From assembly GCA_039798265.1 (NCBI GenBank), contig JBDKGH010000029.1, positions 1 to 64,000 of the forward strand: a stretch of DNA of 64,000 nt. Reading direction: 5' to 3'. The stretch is from JBDKGH01 sp039798265 (GTDB lineage: Bacteria; Bacteroidota; Bacteroidia; Flavobacteriales_D; Sanyastnellaceae). The notes beneath the pieces were generated by a model. That model did no database searches. It worked only from the letters and a program-made list of their open reading frames with translations, and was not told the origin of the DNA. A program made the position numbers and the translations under genes. Shown in pieces: positions 15,712 through 24,493 of the stretch (within the stretch, counting starts at the first letter, position 1; every line of letters begins with the position of its first letter).

Positions 15712-16550
15712 TTGAAAACCATTCGCTCTTTCAACCTATCCTCGACTTTTTCGGAAGCATTCATCCCGTATGGGGTGCTTTTATTGCCACCACCTTTACC
15801 TGGTTAGTAACAGCCGCGGGCGCAGCCTTGGTCTTTTTATTCAAAGACATGAGCCGCAAAGTTCTCGATGGCATGTTAGGATTCACAGGAGGCGTAATGA
15901 TTGCGGCAAGCTTCTGGTCGTTATTGGCACCGGCGATTGAAATGAGCCCGGGAGAAGGATTTACCAAAGCCATTCCCGCCGCCGTAGGTTTCGGATTGGG
16001 AGCCTTATTTCTTTTTGGTCTTGATAAACTATTACCTCATTTGCACCTCAACTTTCCATCGGAGAAGGCCGAAGGACCGGAAACCAAATGGCACCGAACC
16101 ATCCTGCTCGTGCTAGCCATTACGCTGCACAACATTCCCGAAGGACTTGCGGTAGGCGTACTATTTGGAGGTGTAGCTGCTGGTATTCCAGAAGCATCCA
16201 TTGGCGGAGCAGTGGCGCTAGCCATCGGTATTGGACTACAAAACTTCCCCGAAGGTATTGCGGTTTCTTTTCCTCTTCGCCGACATGGCCTTTCGCGCAC
16301 CAAGAGCTTCATGTACGGTCAGCTTTCCGCTATAGTGGAACCCGTAGCCGGCGTTATTGGGGCATTAGCCGTTATTCAACTGCAGCCTATACTTCCCTAT
16401 GCACTCGCCTTTGCTGCCGGAGCCATGATCTATGTGGTGATCGAAGAAGTGGTGCCCGAAACCCAACAAGACAAATACACCGACGTGGCCACCTTAGGAC
16501 TTATTGGTGGATTTTTAGTGATGATGCTTCTCGACGTGGGATTAGGCTAG
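15708..16550 (+). CDS. ZIP-family divalent metal transporter
   Basis: 280 residues, eight hydrophobic helices. The two metal-binding helices carry HNIPEGLAVGV and QNFPEGIAVSFPL, the signature of ZIP transporters of the ZupT type. A histidine-bearing loop (HLHLNF) sits between helices three and four. These proteins bring Zn2+, Mn2+ or Fe2+ into the cytoplasm. It is translationally coupled (ATGA overlap) to the DtxR/MntR regulator. Confidence 0.92.
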   Translation: MIENHSLFQPILDFFGSIHPVWGAFIATTFTWLVTAAGAALVFLFKDMSRKVLDGMLGFTGGVMIAASFWSLLAPAIEMSPGEGFTKAIPAAVGFGLGALFLFGLDKLLPHLHLNFPSEKAEGPETKWHRTILLVLAITLHNIPEGLAVGVLFGGVAAGIPEASIGGAVALAIGIGLQNFPEGIAVSFPLRRHGLSRTKSFMYGQLSAIVEPVAGVIGALAVIQLQPILPYALAFAAGAMIYVVIEEVVPETQQDKYTDVATLGLIGGFLVMMLLDVGLG

Positions 16551-16631
16551 CGTTGATAACTCGTTAACTCTTTTTTAATCGTTGACAGCTATGGACATTA
16601 GCCCCTTTCGTCAAGGAATTGCGAAAAGTCA

Positions 16632-16664
16632 TTTGCATACGGTAGTTGATTTAACCTAACTTTG
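16632..16664 (+). promoter_or_regulatory. pyrG promoter (TTTG-N21-TAACTTTG)
   Basis: TTTG at 16632-16635 and TAACTTTG at 16657-16664 with a 21-base spacer fit the Bacteroidota consensus. The predicted mRNA start (about 16669) gives a leader of about 20 bases. Confidence 0.7.
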
Positions 16665-16668
16665 CCTC

Positions 16669-16686
16669 CCGTATCCAAGAATACGG
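16669..16686 (+). promoter_or_regulatory. Stem-loop covering the pyrG leader
   Basis: CCGTAT-CCAAGA-ATACGG is a perfect 6-bp hairpin ending two bases before the pyrG ATG. With the promoter above it would be at the extreme 5' end of the mRNA. Confidence 0.4.
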
Positions 16687-16688
16687 AA

Positions 16689-18302
16689 ATGTCTGAAACT
16701 ACAAAATATATCTTTGTTACCGGTGGCGTAACAAGTTCGCTCGGTAAGGGTATCATCTCTGCCTCTTTAGCTAAACTTCTTCAGTCTCGCGGCTTCCGTG
16801 TGACTATCCAAAAATTGGATCCCTACATCAATGTTGACCCTGGCACGCTCAATCCTTATGAGCACGGGGAGTGTTTTGTAACGGAAGATGGAGCTGAAAC
16901 CGACTTGGACCTCGGTCACTACGAGCGTTTCCTCAACGTACCTACTTCGCAAGGCAACAACGTGACCACAGGTCGCATTTACCAAAGCGTGATAGATAAA
17001 GAACGCCGTGGAGAATATTTGGGAAAAACCGTGCAGGTGATTCCACATATCACGGACGAAATCAAACGTTGCATTCAAATTCTTGGATCAAAAAACGACT
17101 TCGATTTTGTCATTACTGAAATAGGTGGCACCGTGGGCGACATCGAATCTTTGCCCTATGTAGAGGCGGTTCGCCAAATGAAATGGGAAAAAGACGAAGA
17201 TTGCATTGTTATTCACTTAACGCTTATTCCCTACTTGAGTGCTGCTGGCGAGTTGAAAACAAAACCGACTCAGCACTCCGTAAAAACCCTGTTAGAAAAT
17301 GGGGTTCAGCCAGATATTTTGGTATGCCGCACGGAACATGAACTTTCACAGCAACTACGTACCAAAATTGCCAAGTTCTGTAACGTTACCTCCAATGCCG
17401 TTATCCAAAGCATCGATGCCGACACGATCTATGATGTGCCGATGATGATGCTAGAGGAAAAACTCGATGAAGTTGTTTTAGAAAAGCTCAACGTAAAAGC
17501 GAAGAAAAAACCCGATCTGAAAAAATGGATCGAGTTTTTGGATCGTTACAAAAACCCCAAAAGTCGAGTAACCATTGCTTTAGTTGGAAAATATGTTGAA
17601 CTCAAAGACGCCTACAAATCCATTGTAGAAGCCTTTAACCATAGTGGTGCAGCGAACGAAACACACGTTGATATTCGCTGGATACACAGTGAAGAAATTT
17701 ACGGCCGTAATGTAGAAGAAAAATTAGCCGGCGTTCACGGACTACTTGTTGCTCCTGGATTTGGATCACGCGGTATTGATGGCAAGATCGAAGCCATTCG
17801 TTATGCCCGTGAAAATAAAATTCCATTCTTCGGTATTTGCCTCGGTATGCAAGTAGCCACCATCGAGTTTGCACGCAATGTGCTTGGCTTTGCTGATGCA
17901 CACAGCACAGAGATGAAAGAATACACCGCTCATCCGGTAATTTGTTTGATGGCGGAACAAAAGTCTATCGTCAACAAAGGTGGTACGATGCGTTTAGGTT
18001 CATACCCCTGCAAGCTAACTAAAGGTAGCAAGGCGTTTAAAGCATACGGCCAAGAGATGATTGAAGAGCGCCACCGCCATCGTTTTGAATTCAACAACGA
18101 TTACAAAACGCAGTTTGAAAAAGCAGGCCTCAAATGCACCGGTATTAATCCGGATAGCGGCTTGGTAGAAATTATCGAACTCGATAATCACCCCTACTAC
18201 GTAGCTGCTCAGTTTCACCCTGAGTACAAAAGCACGGTGATGAATCCTCATCCTTTGTTCGTTGCCTTCGTAGGAGCTGTTAAAAAATACGCTGGATTTT
18301 AA
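16689..18302 (+). CDS. pyrG: CTP synthase
   Basis: 537 residues from ATG 16689; a TTG frame nine codons upstream overlaps the promoter. The N-terminal synthetase domain (FVTGGVTSSLGKGIISASLA) makes CTP from UTP and ATP. The C-terminal class I glutaminase has its nucleophile in PFFGICLGMQ and the catalytic His/Glu in QFHPEY. Length agrees with the E. coli enzyme (545). Its stop overlaps the convergent glycosyltransferase by four bases. It is the last step of pyrimidine nucleotide synthesis, in the cytoplasm. Confidence 0.97.
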   Translation: MSETTKYIFVTGGVTSSLGKGIISASLAKLLQSRGFRVTIQKLDPYINVDPGTLNPYEHGECFVTEDGAETDLDLGHYERFLNVPTSQGNNVTTGRIYQSVIDKERRGEYLGKTVQVIPHITDEIKRCIQILGSKNDFDFVITEIGGTVGDIESLPYVEAVRQMKWEKDEDCIVIHLTLIPYLSAAGELKTKPTQHSVKTLLENGVQPDILVCRTEHELSQQLRTKIAKFCNVTSNAVIQSIDADTIYDVPMMMLEEKLDEVVLEKLNVKAKKKPDLKKWIEFLDRYKNPKSRVTIALVGKYVELKDAYKSIVEAFNHSGAANETHVDIRWIHSEEIYGRNVEEKLAGVHGLLVAPGFGSRGIDGKIEAIRYARENKIPFFGICLGMQVATIEFARNVLGFADAHSTEMKEYTAHPVICLMAEQKSIVNKGGTMRLGSYPCKLTKGSKAFKAYGQEMIEERHRHRFEFNNDYKTQFEKAGLKCTGINPDSGLVEIIELDNHPYYVAAQFHPEYKSTVMNPHPLFVAFVGAVKKYAGF

Positions 18303-20245
18303 GATCCCCACTGACGCCAAGCCCGGAAGAGTATGCGCAGATCATGGATGATGCGGTAGTCTTTCGCGTAAAAAACATTGAGCTTATGCACTTGATCTTC
18401 ATTGAGATTGGCTTGATGCAGGTGACTCATCGGATTTACTGCACCTTGCTTGAGGGGCGGCAAAGACGATGATGGGTTCTCCTCTTTTGCAAATCCAACC
18501 CACGATTTTTTACCTATCACTACTTGCATCCAATTGGAAAAATAACCCAATGGTTGTTGTTGCCATACTGCTACTAAAGGCAATACAGGCAACTGGGCAA
18601 GAGCGAATCCAATGTCAAACCAGCGTTTGCTGCGTCTGTTTTCTTTTTTGGAAACGGAGTTGACATCCAAGATAAAAACATCGCCACTCGTTTCTACGCT
18701 ATTGCTACCGATGATGTATAAACTTTCTGGTGGAGCTATCTTAAACTCGAGCTCTCCCTTTTCTACTGAACTCATAAACGAAATGATATCCGATGCGGTG
18801 ATGTCTTTCGCGCAAAAGACCACTTCATCGAGCTTGTGCACGCGCACAATATCATCTAGCTGATCGTGCCTACCTGTATAGCCCTCTGCAGTCGAAGCGC
18901 CTCCTGGAGACACTTTTGCTACCCAGCCGATGTCATAATTTGTTTGCTTGAAAATAGTGAGCACGCGATCTATTTCACTCATGCTTCCCACAATGGCAAT
19001 GCGCTTGCTTTTCTTTTTTTCCAAACCTGTTTTCCCAGAAGAAATCATATTCACCAAAACACGATTCAAGAAAAAAACAACGAAAGAACCGATTGATCCA
19101 AAGACCATCAACGCACGCGAAAAGCGCATGTTTTCTGGCAACAACGAATAAGCCATCAGCAATAATACAGAAGCTAAGGCCAATGCTTTTAATGCCCTCC
19201 AAGGCTTCAGCGGTTTATCATAAGCTCCGCCTAAATAAGCGGAAAAACTCCACAAACTAGCACACACTAAAAATACGGGCCACACCAAATGATCATCATA
19301 AATTTTGCCTTTGGCTAAAGCATACCACTCTTTTAATCCGGCGAGTAACAATAGACTCAAGGCTATATCGAATACAGGAAGGGCAATGGCTTTGATGAAT
19401 CGATACATGATGGCCACCGAAGCTCGCAACCAAATAGCGAGGTGAATGAAAAACGAAAACAACTCTGCATTTTTTTGAGAGAAGTGTTTACGCGCAAAAA
19501 TCACCATCGCATTATAAAAAACATACACATAATTCAAACTTCCCTTTTTTGTGCTTTCACCTTTGTAGTGAATGATGCGCGTATGCGGATAATAGTAGTT
19601 TTTAAAACCACCTTGTACGATGCGCCAAGAAAGATCAATGTCTTCGCCGTACATAAAAAAGGCTTCATCTAAAAGCCCCACTTTATCGAGCGCTGATTTG
19701 CGCATCCACATAAAAGCACCGGAAAGAATTTCGATCTCATGCACTTCTTCATTGCTGAGATGCCCGAGATAATAACGATTGAATTTTTTCGAACGAGGAA
19801 ACAATCGAGAAACCCCAAATATCTTATAGAATGCCGTTTCTGGTGTAGGAAGTCCTCTTTTGGATTCGGGTAAAAAGCGTCCTTTCCCGTCCACCATTTT
19901 TACACCTAACCCACCGACATCTGGATGCTCATCCATAAACTGTAGCACCTTGCTCAGGGTATCTTCTTCGATAACCGTATCGGGATTGAGCAATAGAACA
20001 TGTTCCCCTTTGGCCAGGCGCATAGCCTGATTATTGGCTTTCGAAAAACCGGTGTTTTGTTTATTCGCAATAAGCTTTACCCAAGGAAAACGTTGCTCTA
20101 CCATGAGTACCGAGCCATCTACGGAATTGTTATCGACTACATATACCTCGGCCTCTATGCCCTGAATGGCCTTTTCAACGGACAATAAACACTGTTCGAG
20201 AAAATACTGTACGTTGTAGTTGACGATAACTATGGTGAGGCGCAT
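18299..20245 (-). CDS. GT2 glycosyltransferase fused to a phosphoglycosyltransferase-like membrane half
   Basis: 648 residues from ATG 20245, just after recR. Residues 1 to about 240 are a family 2 glycosyltransferase (TIVIVNYN, VDNNSVDGS, EDIDLSWR), resembling rhamnosyltransferases. Four or so membrane helices (about 265-400) lead to a Rossmann-like domain (RIAIVGSMSEIDRVL) as in WbaP-type sugar-1-phosphate transferases. The end (about 545-648) keeps their KRWFDIGFALAQLPVLPL re-entrant helix and a YAKDYRIIHDLRIL tail, but I do not find the catalytic part between them. The second half is therefore probably a decayed or scaffolding transferase. Role: surface polysaccharide assembly at the inner membrane; exact sugar unknown. 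Confidence 0.8.
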   Translation of the reverse strand: MRLTIVIVNYNVQYFLEQCLLSVEKAIQGIEAEVYVVDNNSVDGSVLMVEQRFPWVKLIANKQNTGFSKANNQAMRLAKGEHVLLLNPDTVIEEDTLSKVLQFMDEHPDVGGLGVKMVDGKGRFLPESKRGLPTPETAFYKIFGVSRLFPRSKKFNRYYLGHLSNEEVHEIEILSGAFMWMRKSALDKVGLLDEAFFMYGEDIDLSWRIVQGGFKNYYYPHTRIIHYKGESTKKGSLNYVYVFYNAMVIFARKHFSQKNAELFSFFIHLAIWLRASVAIMYRFIKAIALPVFDIALSLLLLAGLKEWYALAKGKIYDDHLVWPVFLVCASLWSFSAYLGGAYDKPLKPWRALKALALASVLLLMAYSLLPENMRFSRALMVFGSIGSFVVFFLNRVLVNMISSGKTGLEKKKSKRIAIVGSMSEIDRVLTIFKQTNYDIGWVAKVSPGGASTAEGYTGRHDQLDDIVRVHKLDEVVFCAKDITASDIISFMSSVEKGELEFKIAPPESLYIIGSNSVETSGDVFILDVNSVSKKENRRSKRWFDIGFALAQLPVLPLVAVWQQQPLGYFSNWMQVVIGKKSWVGFAKEENPSSSLPPLKQGAVNPMSHLHQANLNEDQVHKLNVFYAKDYRIIHDLRILFRAWRQWGS

Positions 20246-20248
20246 CAA

Positions 20249-20866
20249 TTATCGTTTTAAAGAGCTTTCATAAGGAGTGCGCAGCAATATGCTTCTGCCC
20301 AATGTTATTTCGTCGGTGTATTCCAACTCACCGCCCACGGCTACGCCACGGGCAATTACGGACACTTTCACTTGTGCTGCACTCAATTTTTTGAACAGAT
20401 AAAAAGAGGTGGTTTCCCCCTCCATTGTTGCATTGAGTGCAAGAATGATTTCTTGGATATGTTCGCTGCTCACACGCTGCATTAGGCTATCAATATTCAA
20501 GTCAGAAGGTCCAACACCATCCATGGGTGAAATGATGCCTCCTAATACGTGATACTTGCCCGTATATTGCCCTGTGCCTTCTATGGCCATCACATCGCGA
20601 ATGTCTTGCACCACACACACGGTGGCACCATCGCGGTTAGGATTGGAGCAGATCTGGCATTTCGGTGCGTCAGAAAGATTATGGCAAACGCCACAATACT
20701 GAATATGCTCGCGAAGGTTGGTAAGGCTATTTGCAAATCGCCCCACTTCTTCGGGCTTCCTCTTCAGCAAATCCAACACTAATCGGAGCGCTGTTTTGCG
20801 ACCAATGCCGGGCAGGCTGCTTACCTGATCCACCGCTTCTTCGATTAGCTTGGAAGAACTGTTCAT
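20249..20866 (-). CDS. recR: Recombination protein RecR
   Basis: 205 residues. In order: a helix-hairpin-helix (SSLPGIGRKTALRLVLDLL), a C4 zinc finger (CGVC...CQIC), and a Toprim domain (VCVVQDIRDVMAIEGTG) with the Walker-like end. RecR forms a clamp with RecO/RecF that loads RecA on gapped DNA. A TATCTTCG box ends exactly four bases before its ATG, so it has its own start despite the upstream gene on the same strand. The glycosyltransferase follows by four bases. Confidence 0.96.
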   Translation of the reverse strand: MNSSSKLIEEAVDQVSSLPGIGRKTALRLVLDLLKRKPEEVGRFANSLTNLREHIQYCGVCHNLSDAPKCQICSNPNRDGATVCVVQDIRDVMAIEGTGQYTGKYHVLGGIISPMDGVGPSDLNIDSLMQRVSSEHIQEIILALNATMEGETTSFYLFKKLSAAQVKVSVIARGVAVGGELEYTDEITLGRSILLRTPYESSLKR

Positions 20867-20870
20867 GACG

Positions 20871-20878
20871 CGAAGATA
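20871..20878 (-). promoter_or_regulatory. recR -7 box TATCTTCG, leaderless position
   Basis: Minus-strand TATCTTCG, four bases (CGTC), then ATG 20866. It lies in the 12-base gap after the symporter stop codon. No TTTG at the -33 position. Confidence 0.45.
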
Positions 20879-22354
20879 TTACTTAACAGCAGAGGCCGGT
20901 TTACTCAGTACCCACATTCCTACAAAGGTGATGAGTCCATTGACCACGAGCAGCTCCACCCCAAATTTGTAGCCACCCAAGTAGTGAACGAGCCATTTAT
21001 CCAAAAAGATGGATACCAATGGCCCCAACAAAGCGGCTACGGGCACCCAACGGTCCTTTACTGCGCGAGTGGTGAGTATGCCAAAGGCGAAAAGTCCTAG
21101 CAAAGGGCCATAGGTGTATCCTGCAATATCCAAGAGTATATCGATGATCGATTTATTATTGAGCCATTTGAAGAAAAACACCATGAGTAAAAAAACACCC
21201 GCAAAAGCCAAATGCACACGCTTTCGGGTTTTGGTGCGCTCTTCTTCCGTTCGTTTTTCATCGCGATAGATGCCCAAAATATCTAAGCAAAAAGAAGAAG
21301 TGAGCGCTGTAATGGCACCGTCAGCGGAAGGAAACAAAGCGGAAATAAGCCCAATGATAAAGAGAAACGAAATGAATGGCGGCATTACTTGCATGGCCAT
21401 GCCTGGGAAAATATCGTCTCCTTTTAGGGCGATGTTTGACTGAGCGGCATACACATACAATAGTCCGCCGAGCAGTAAAAAAAGGAAATTGACCAACACC
21501 AATATCACGCTAAATGATACCATGTTTTTTTGTGAATCACCGAGTGTTTTCACGCTGATGTTCTTCTGCATCATCTCCTGATCCAAGCCTGTCATCGTAA
21601 TGGTAATAAAAGCTCCACCGATGATTTGTTTCAGGAAGAATTTTTTATCGTTGACATCTGTTTGGAAAAACTTGAAGAATCCTTTTTCATCCATAGCCGC
21701 AAAAGCATCGCTCCAACCTAGGTTAAGGTGATTCATAATCCAACCGACGGTAACCACCAATGCGAGCAACATAAAAAGTGTTTGAAGGGTATCAGTCCAT
21801 ACAATCGTTTTTACACCACCCTTATAGGTATACACTAGTATCATGAGCAGGATAATCACAGAGGTGAGCCAAAAAGGAACGTGCAAAGCTTCAAGCACAA
21901 AAACCTGCAATACATTGATCACTAAAAAAAGGCGAAGCGTGGCGCCAAGCGTGCGAGATACAATAAAAAACAAAGCCCCTGTTTTGTATGAAACCATGCC
22001 CAGTCGTTGTCGCAGATAATCGTAAATGGACGTCAAGTTTAACCGGTAATACAGCGGAAGTAAAATATACGCCACTGCGAAATAGCCGAGAAAATAGCCA
22101 ATCACCACTTGCAGGTAAACCATGCCTACCGGCGCGCCATTGGCTCCTAGGTTACCTACCGTGCCGGGAACCGAAACAAAGGTGACACCAGAGAGTGAAG
22201 TGCCTATCATTCCAAAGGCTACCAAATACCAAGGTGCACTTTGATTGGCTTTAAAAAACGATTGATTATCTGCCTTTCTTGATGTAAAAAAAGAGACACC
22301 CCAAAGCACCAAAAAGTAGGCAACTAAAAGAGCGATAACATAGTAATTGTACAT
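20879..22354 (-). CDS. Sodium:solute symporter (SSS family)
   Basis: 491 residues from ATG 22354 (MYNYYVIALLVAYF); the open frame extends 43 codons further up, but those are not hydrophobic and not family-like. About 13 membrane helices are visible, with the SSS signatures FGMIGTSLSGVTFVSVPGTV, RLGMVSYKTGALFFIVSR and SADGAITALTSSFCLDI. Such proteins couple Na+ entry to uptake of sugars, amino acids or other solutes; the substrate is not predictable. Divergent from mscS. Confidence 0.9.
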   Translation of the reverse strand: MYNYYVIALLVAYFLVLWGVSFFTSRKADNQSFFKANQSAPWYLVAFGMIGTSLSGVTFVSVPGTVGNLGANGAPVGMVYLQVVIGYFLGYFAVAYILLPLYYRLNLTSIYDYLRQRLGMVSYKTGALFFIVSRTLGATLRLFLVINVLQVFVLEALHVPFWLTSVIILLMILVYTYKGGVKTIVWTDTLQTLFMLLALVVTVGWIMNHLNLGWSDAFAAMDEKGFFKFFQTDVNDKKFFLKQIIGGAFITITMTGLDQEMMQKNISVKTLGDSQKNMVSFSVILVLVNFLFLLLGGLLYVYAAQSNIALKGDDIFPGMAMQVMPPFISFLFIIGLISALFPSADGAITALTSSFCLDILGIYRDEKRTEEERTKTRKRVHLAFAGVFLLMVFFFKWLNNKSIIDILLDIAGYTYGPLLGLFAFGILTTRAVKDRWVPVAALLGPLVSIFLDKWLVHYLGGYKFGVELLVVNGLITFVGMWVLSKPASAVK

Positions 22355-22524
22355 AGTAGTCCTTTGAAACAAAAAAAAGGGAATCCGTGCAGTGATTTCG
22401 TTGTTACCAGCAAACTTTCTCAACAACCCGAGGCGCAAACATAAAAACGGCTCATTCTCGTTAAAAAGTGGAAAACAAGTCATTCAAATAAGCAACGACC
22501 AAAATACTTTGTTTCATTTGTAGT

Positions 22525-23385
22525 ATGAAATGGTTCAACCTCGTTTTAGGTTTTCTACTCGTCGGATTGTCTGCCGCGCTGGTTTCTCAGCATTCGGCAT
22601 TCGTACATTTTGCGGAGCAGTTCAATTTCCCTGAACGTTTTGCCACTACACTTTATAAAGTGGTGATTGCCTTTTTGGCCGTTGATGGTTCACGGTTGCT
22701 TTTTATAGCCACCTATAAAGTTCAAAATGCCAAGTACCAGAAGGACAACTTCACCATTGGTATTTCGCACCTCGCAAAGCTCGTGTACGGACTTTTAGGA
22801 GCGGTGCTGCTACTATCCTTATTCAACATATCGGTAAAAGAAGCCATTACAACCCTGAGTTTCATTGCGGCGGCTTTGGTACTGATGACCAAAGATTACA
22901 TCTCTAACCTCATCAATGGCATGTACCTCACCTTTGCGAAGGTGATCAACATTGGCGATCAGGTGCAGATAGACAAACAAAAAGGGAAAATCTTGGACAT
23001 CACCCTCACCAATGTTCATTTGCTCAACGAAGACGACGACATCATTTACATACCCAACAACAAGGTTTTTTCGAGCGAAATCATCAACTACACCCGCCGG
23101 GAGCTGAAGAAAAGCAGTATCGACTTCGAAATGGAAAATACCGTAGTGATGGAAGCCGATGAATTGGAAAGGCGAATCAAAGAATCGATGAGCGAGTATT
23201 CGGATTACATACAAGTTGGAACCATCAATTTGAAAGTGCAACAAATCAAGTTTGATCATACCCTTTTCAAGCTTCAGTATGTCTTAAATGACCCTTTGAA
23301 CAAGGAGGTGGACAAAAAAGTGAAACGAGCCGTTATCCGCTACCTTCTGAAAGTCACGGTGGAAGAGCGATCCAAGGCGATTTAA
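22525..23385 (+). CDS. MscS-family mechanosensitive channel
   Basis: 286 residues. N-terminal membrane helices, a pore-lining helix (TLSFIAAALVLMTKDYISNLINGMYL) and the MscS beta domain (FAKVINIGDQVQID, GKILDITLTNVHL, YIPNNKVF) are in order, followed by a shortened C-terminal alpha/beta domain. It opens under membrane tension during hypo-osmotic shock. A TTCATTTG box lies four bases before its ATG, a weaker example of the leaderless pattern. A second, unrelated channel gene (mscL) lies at 31079-31507. Confidence 0.9.
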   Translation: MKWFNLVLGFLLVGLSAALVSQHSAFVHFAEQFNFPERFATTLYKVVIAFLAVDGSRLLFIATYKVQNAKYQKDNFTIGISHLAKLVYGLLGAVLLLSLFNISVKEAITTLSFIAAALVLMTKDYISNLINGMYLTFAKVINIGDQVQIDKQKGKILDITLTNVHLLNEDDDIIYIPNNKVFSSEIINYTRRELKKSSIDFEMENTVVMEADELERRIKESMSEYSDYIQVGTINLKVQQIKFDHTLFKLQYVLNDPLNKEVDKKVKRAVIRYLLKVTVEERSKAI

Positions 23386-23503
23386 GAGATTTCAAAAAAA
23401 AATTCAATAATCGCTTTCACAATCACTTGAATTTTCCATTTTTGCCACCGATTTCATCCCTCCGATTGGGACCATCCCAAGAGGAGAAAATTTAACTTTA
23501 AAA

Positions 23504-24481
23504 ATGAGTAAATACAATTCCATTCGCGAATTCATGGAGCGCAATTATTTGCACTTCAACGCGGCTGCCATGGTCGATGCGGCTAAAGGCTACGAAACGC
23601 ACCTTACCGAAGGTGGTAAGATGATGATTACCCTTGCTGGAGCCATGTCAACAGCCGAACTAGGCATTTCATTGGCCGAGATGATTCGCGCTGGAAAAGT
23701 GGACATCATTTCTTGCACAGGTGCCAACTTGGAAGAAGACTTGATGAACCTCGTAGCACACGATCATTATGAGCGCGTGCCCCATTACCGCGACCTTACT
23801 CCACAACAAGAGTGGGATCTATTGGAACGCGGTCTCAACCGTGTTACCGACACGTGCATACCAGAGGAAGAAGCTTTCCGCCGTTTGCAAAAGCACATCC
23901 ACGCTTTGTGGAAAGATGCCGATACCAAAGGAGAGCGTTATTTCCCGCATGAGTATATGTACAAAATGTTGTTGAGTGGTGTATTGCAAGAATACTACCA
24001 AATCGACCCAAAAAATTCTTGGATGCTTGCTGCAGCAGAACGCAACTTGCCTATTATTGTTCCAGGTTGGGAAGACAGCACCATGGGTAACATCTTCGCT
24101 AGCTATTGCATTAAAGGTGATTTGAAACCTTCTACCATGAAAAGCGGTATTGAGTACATGACTTGGTTGGCCAAGTGGTACATCGACAACTCAGCTGGAA
24201 AAGGCGTCGGTTTCTTCCAAATTGGTGGAGGTATTGCCGGTGACTTCCCAATTTGTGTTGTACCTATGCTTTACCAAGATATGGAAATGCACGACATTCC
24301 TTTCTGGAGCTACTTCTGTCAAATTTCTGACAGCACCACGAGCTACGGAAGCTATAGCGGAGCCGTTCCAAACGAAAAAATAACCTGGGGTAAACTAGAT
24401 ATTACTACTCCGAAATTTATTATCGAGAGCGATGCCACCATTGTTGCGCCTCTCGTATTTGCATGGCTTTTGAACCACTAA
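23504..24481 (+). CDS. Deoxyhypusine-synthase-like protein
   Basis: 325 residues with the deoxyhypusine synthase fold markers: MITLAGAMSTAELGISLAEMIRAG, IISCTGANLEEDLMN (NAD-binding region), GVGFFQIGGGIAGDFPICVV, and a C-terminal VSWGKL-like ITWGKL. Where the eukaryotic enzyme has its catalytic Lys (GGGxPKHH) this protein has GGGIAGDFP and no lysine. Bacteria lack eIF5A, so the product cannot be hypusine; related bacterial proteins are thought to use spermidine or make homospermidine. It is upstream of the acidic protein, whose promoter is inside its 3' end. A hairpin (TTGGGA/TCCCAA, 23466-23480) lies in its leader region. Confidence 0.85.
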   Translation: MSKYNSIREFMERNYLHFNAAAMVDAAKGYETHLTEGGKMMITLAGAMSTAELGISLAEMIRAGKVDIISCTGANLEEDLMNLVAHDHYERVPHYRDLTPQQEWDLLERGLNRVTDTCIPEEEAFRRLQKHIHALWKDADTKGERYFPHEYMYKMLLSGVLQEYYQIDPKNSWMLAAAERNLPIIVPGWEDSTMGNIFASYCIKGDLKPSTMKSGIEYMTWLAKWYIDNSAGKGVGFFQIGGGIAGDFPICVVPMLYQDMEMHDIPFWSYFCQISDSTTSYGSYSGAVPNEKITWGKLDITTPKFIIESDATIVAPLVFAWLLNH

Positions 24482-24489
24482 TATATTTG
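24458..24489 (+). promoter_or_regulatory. Consensus promoter with leaderless spacing (TTTG-N20-TATATTTG)
   Basis: TTTG 24458-24461 and TATATTTG 24482-24489 with 20 bases between match the consensus. The ATG of the acidic protein follows after four bases (CCCA). The element starts inside the upstream gene. Confidence 0.65.
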
Positions 24490-24493
24490 CCCA

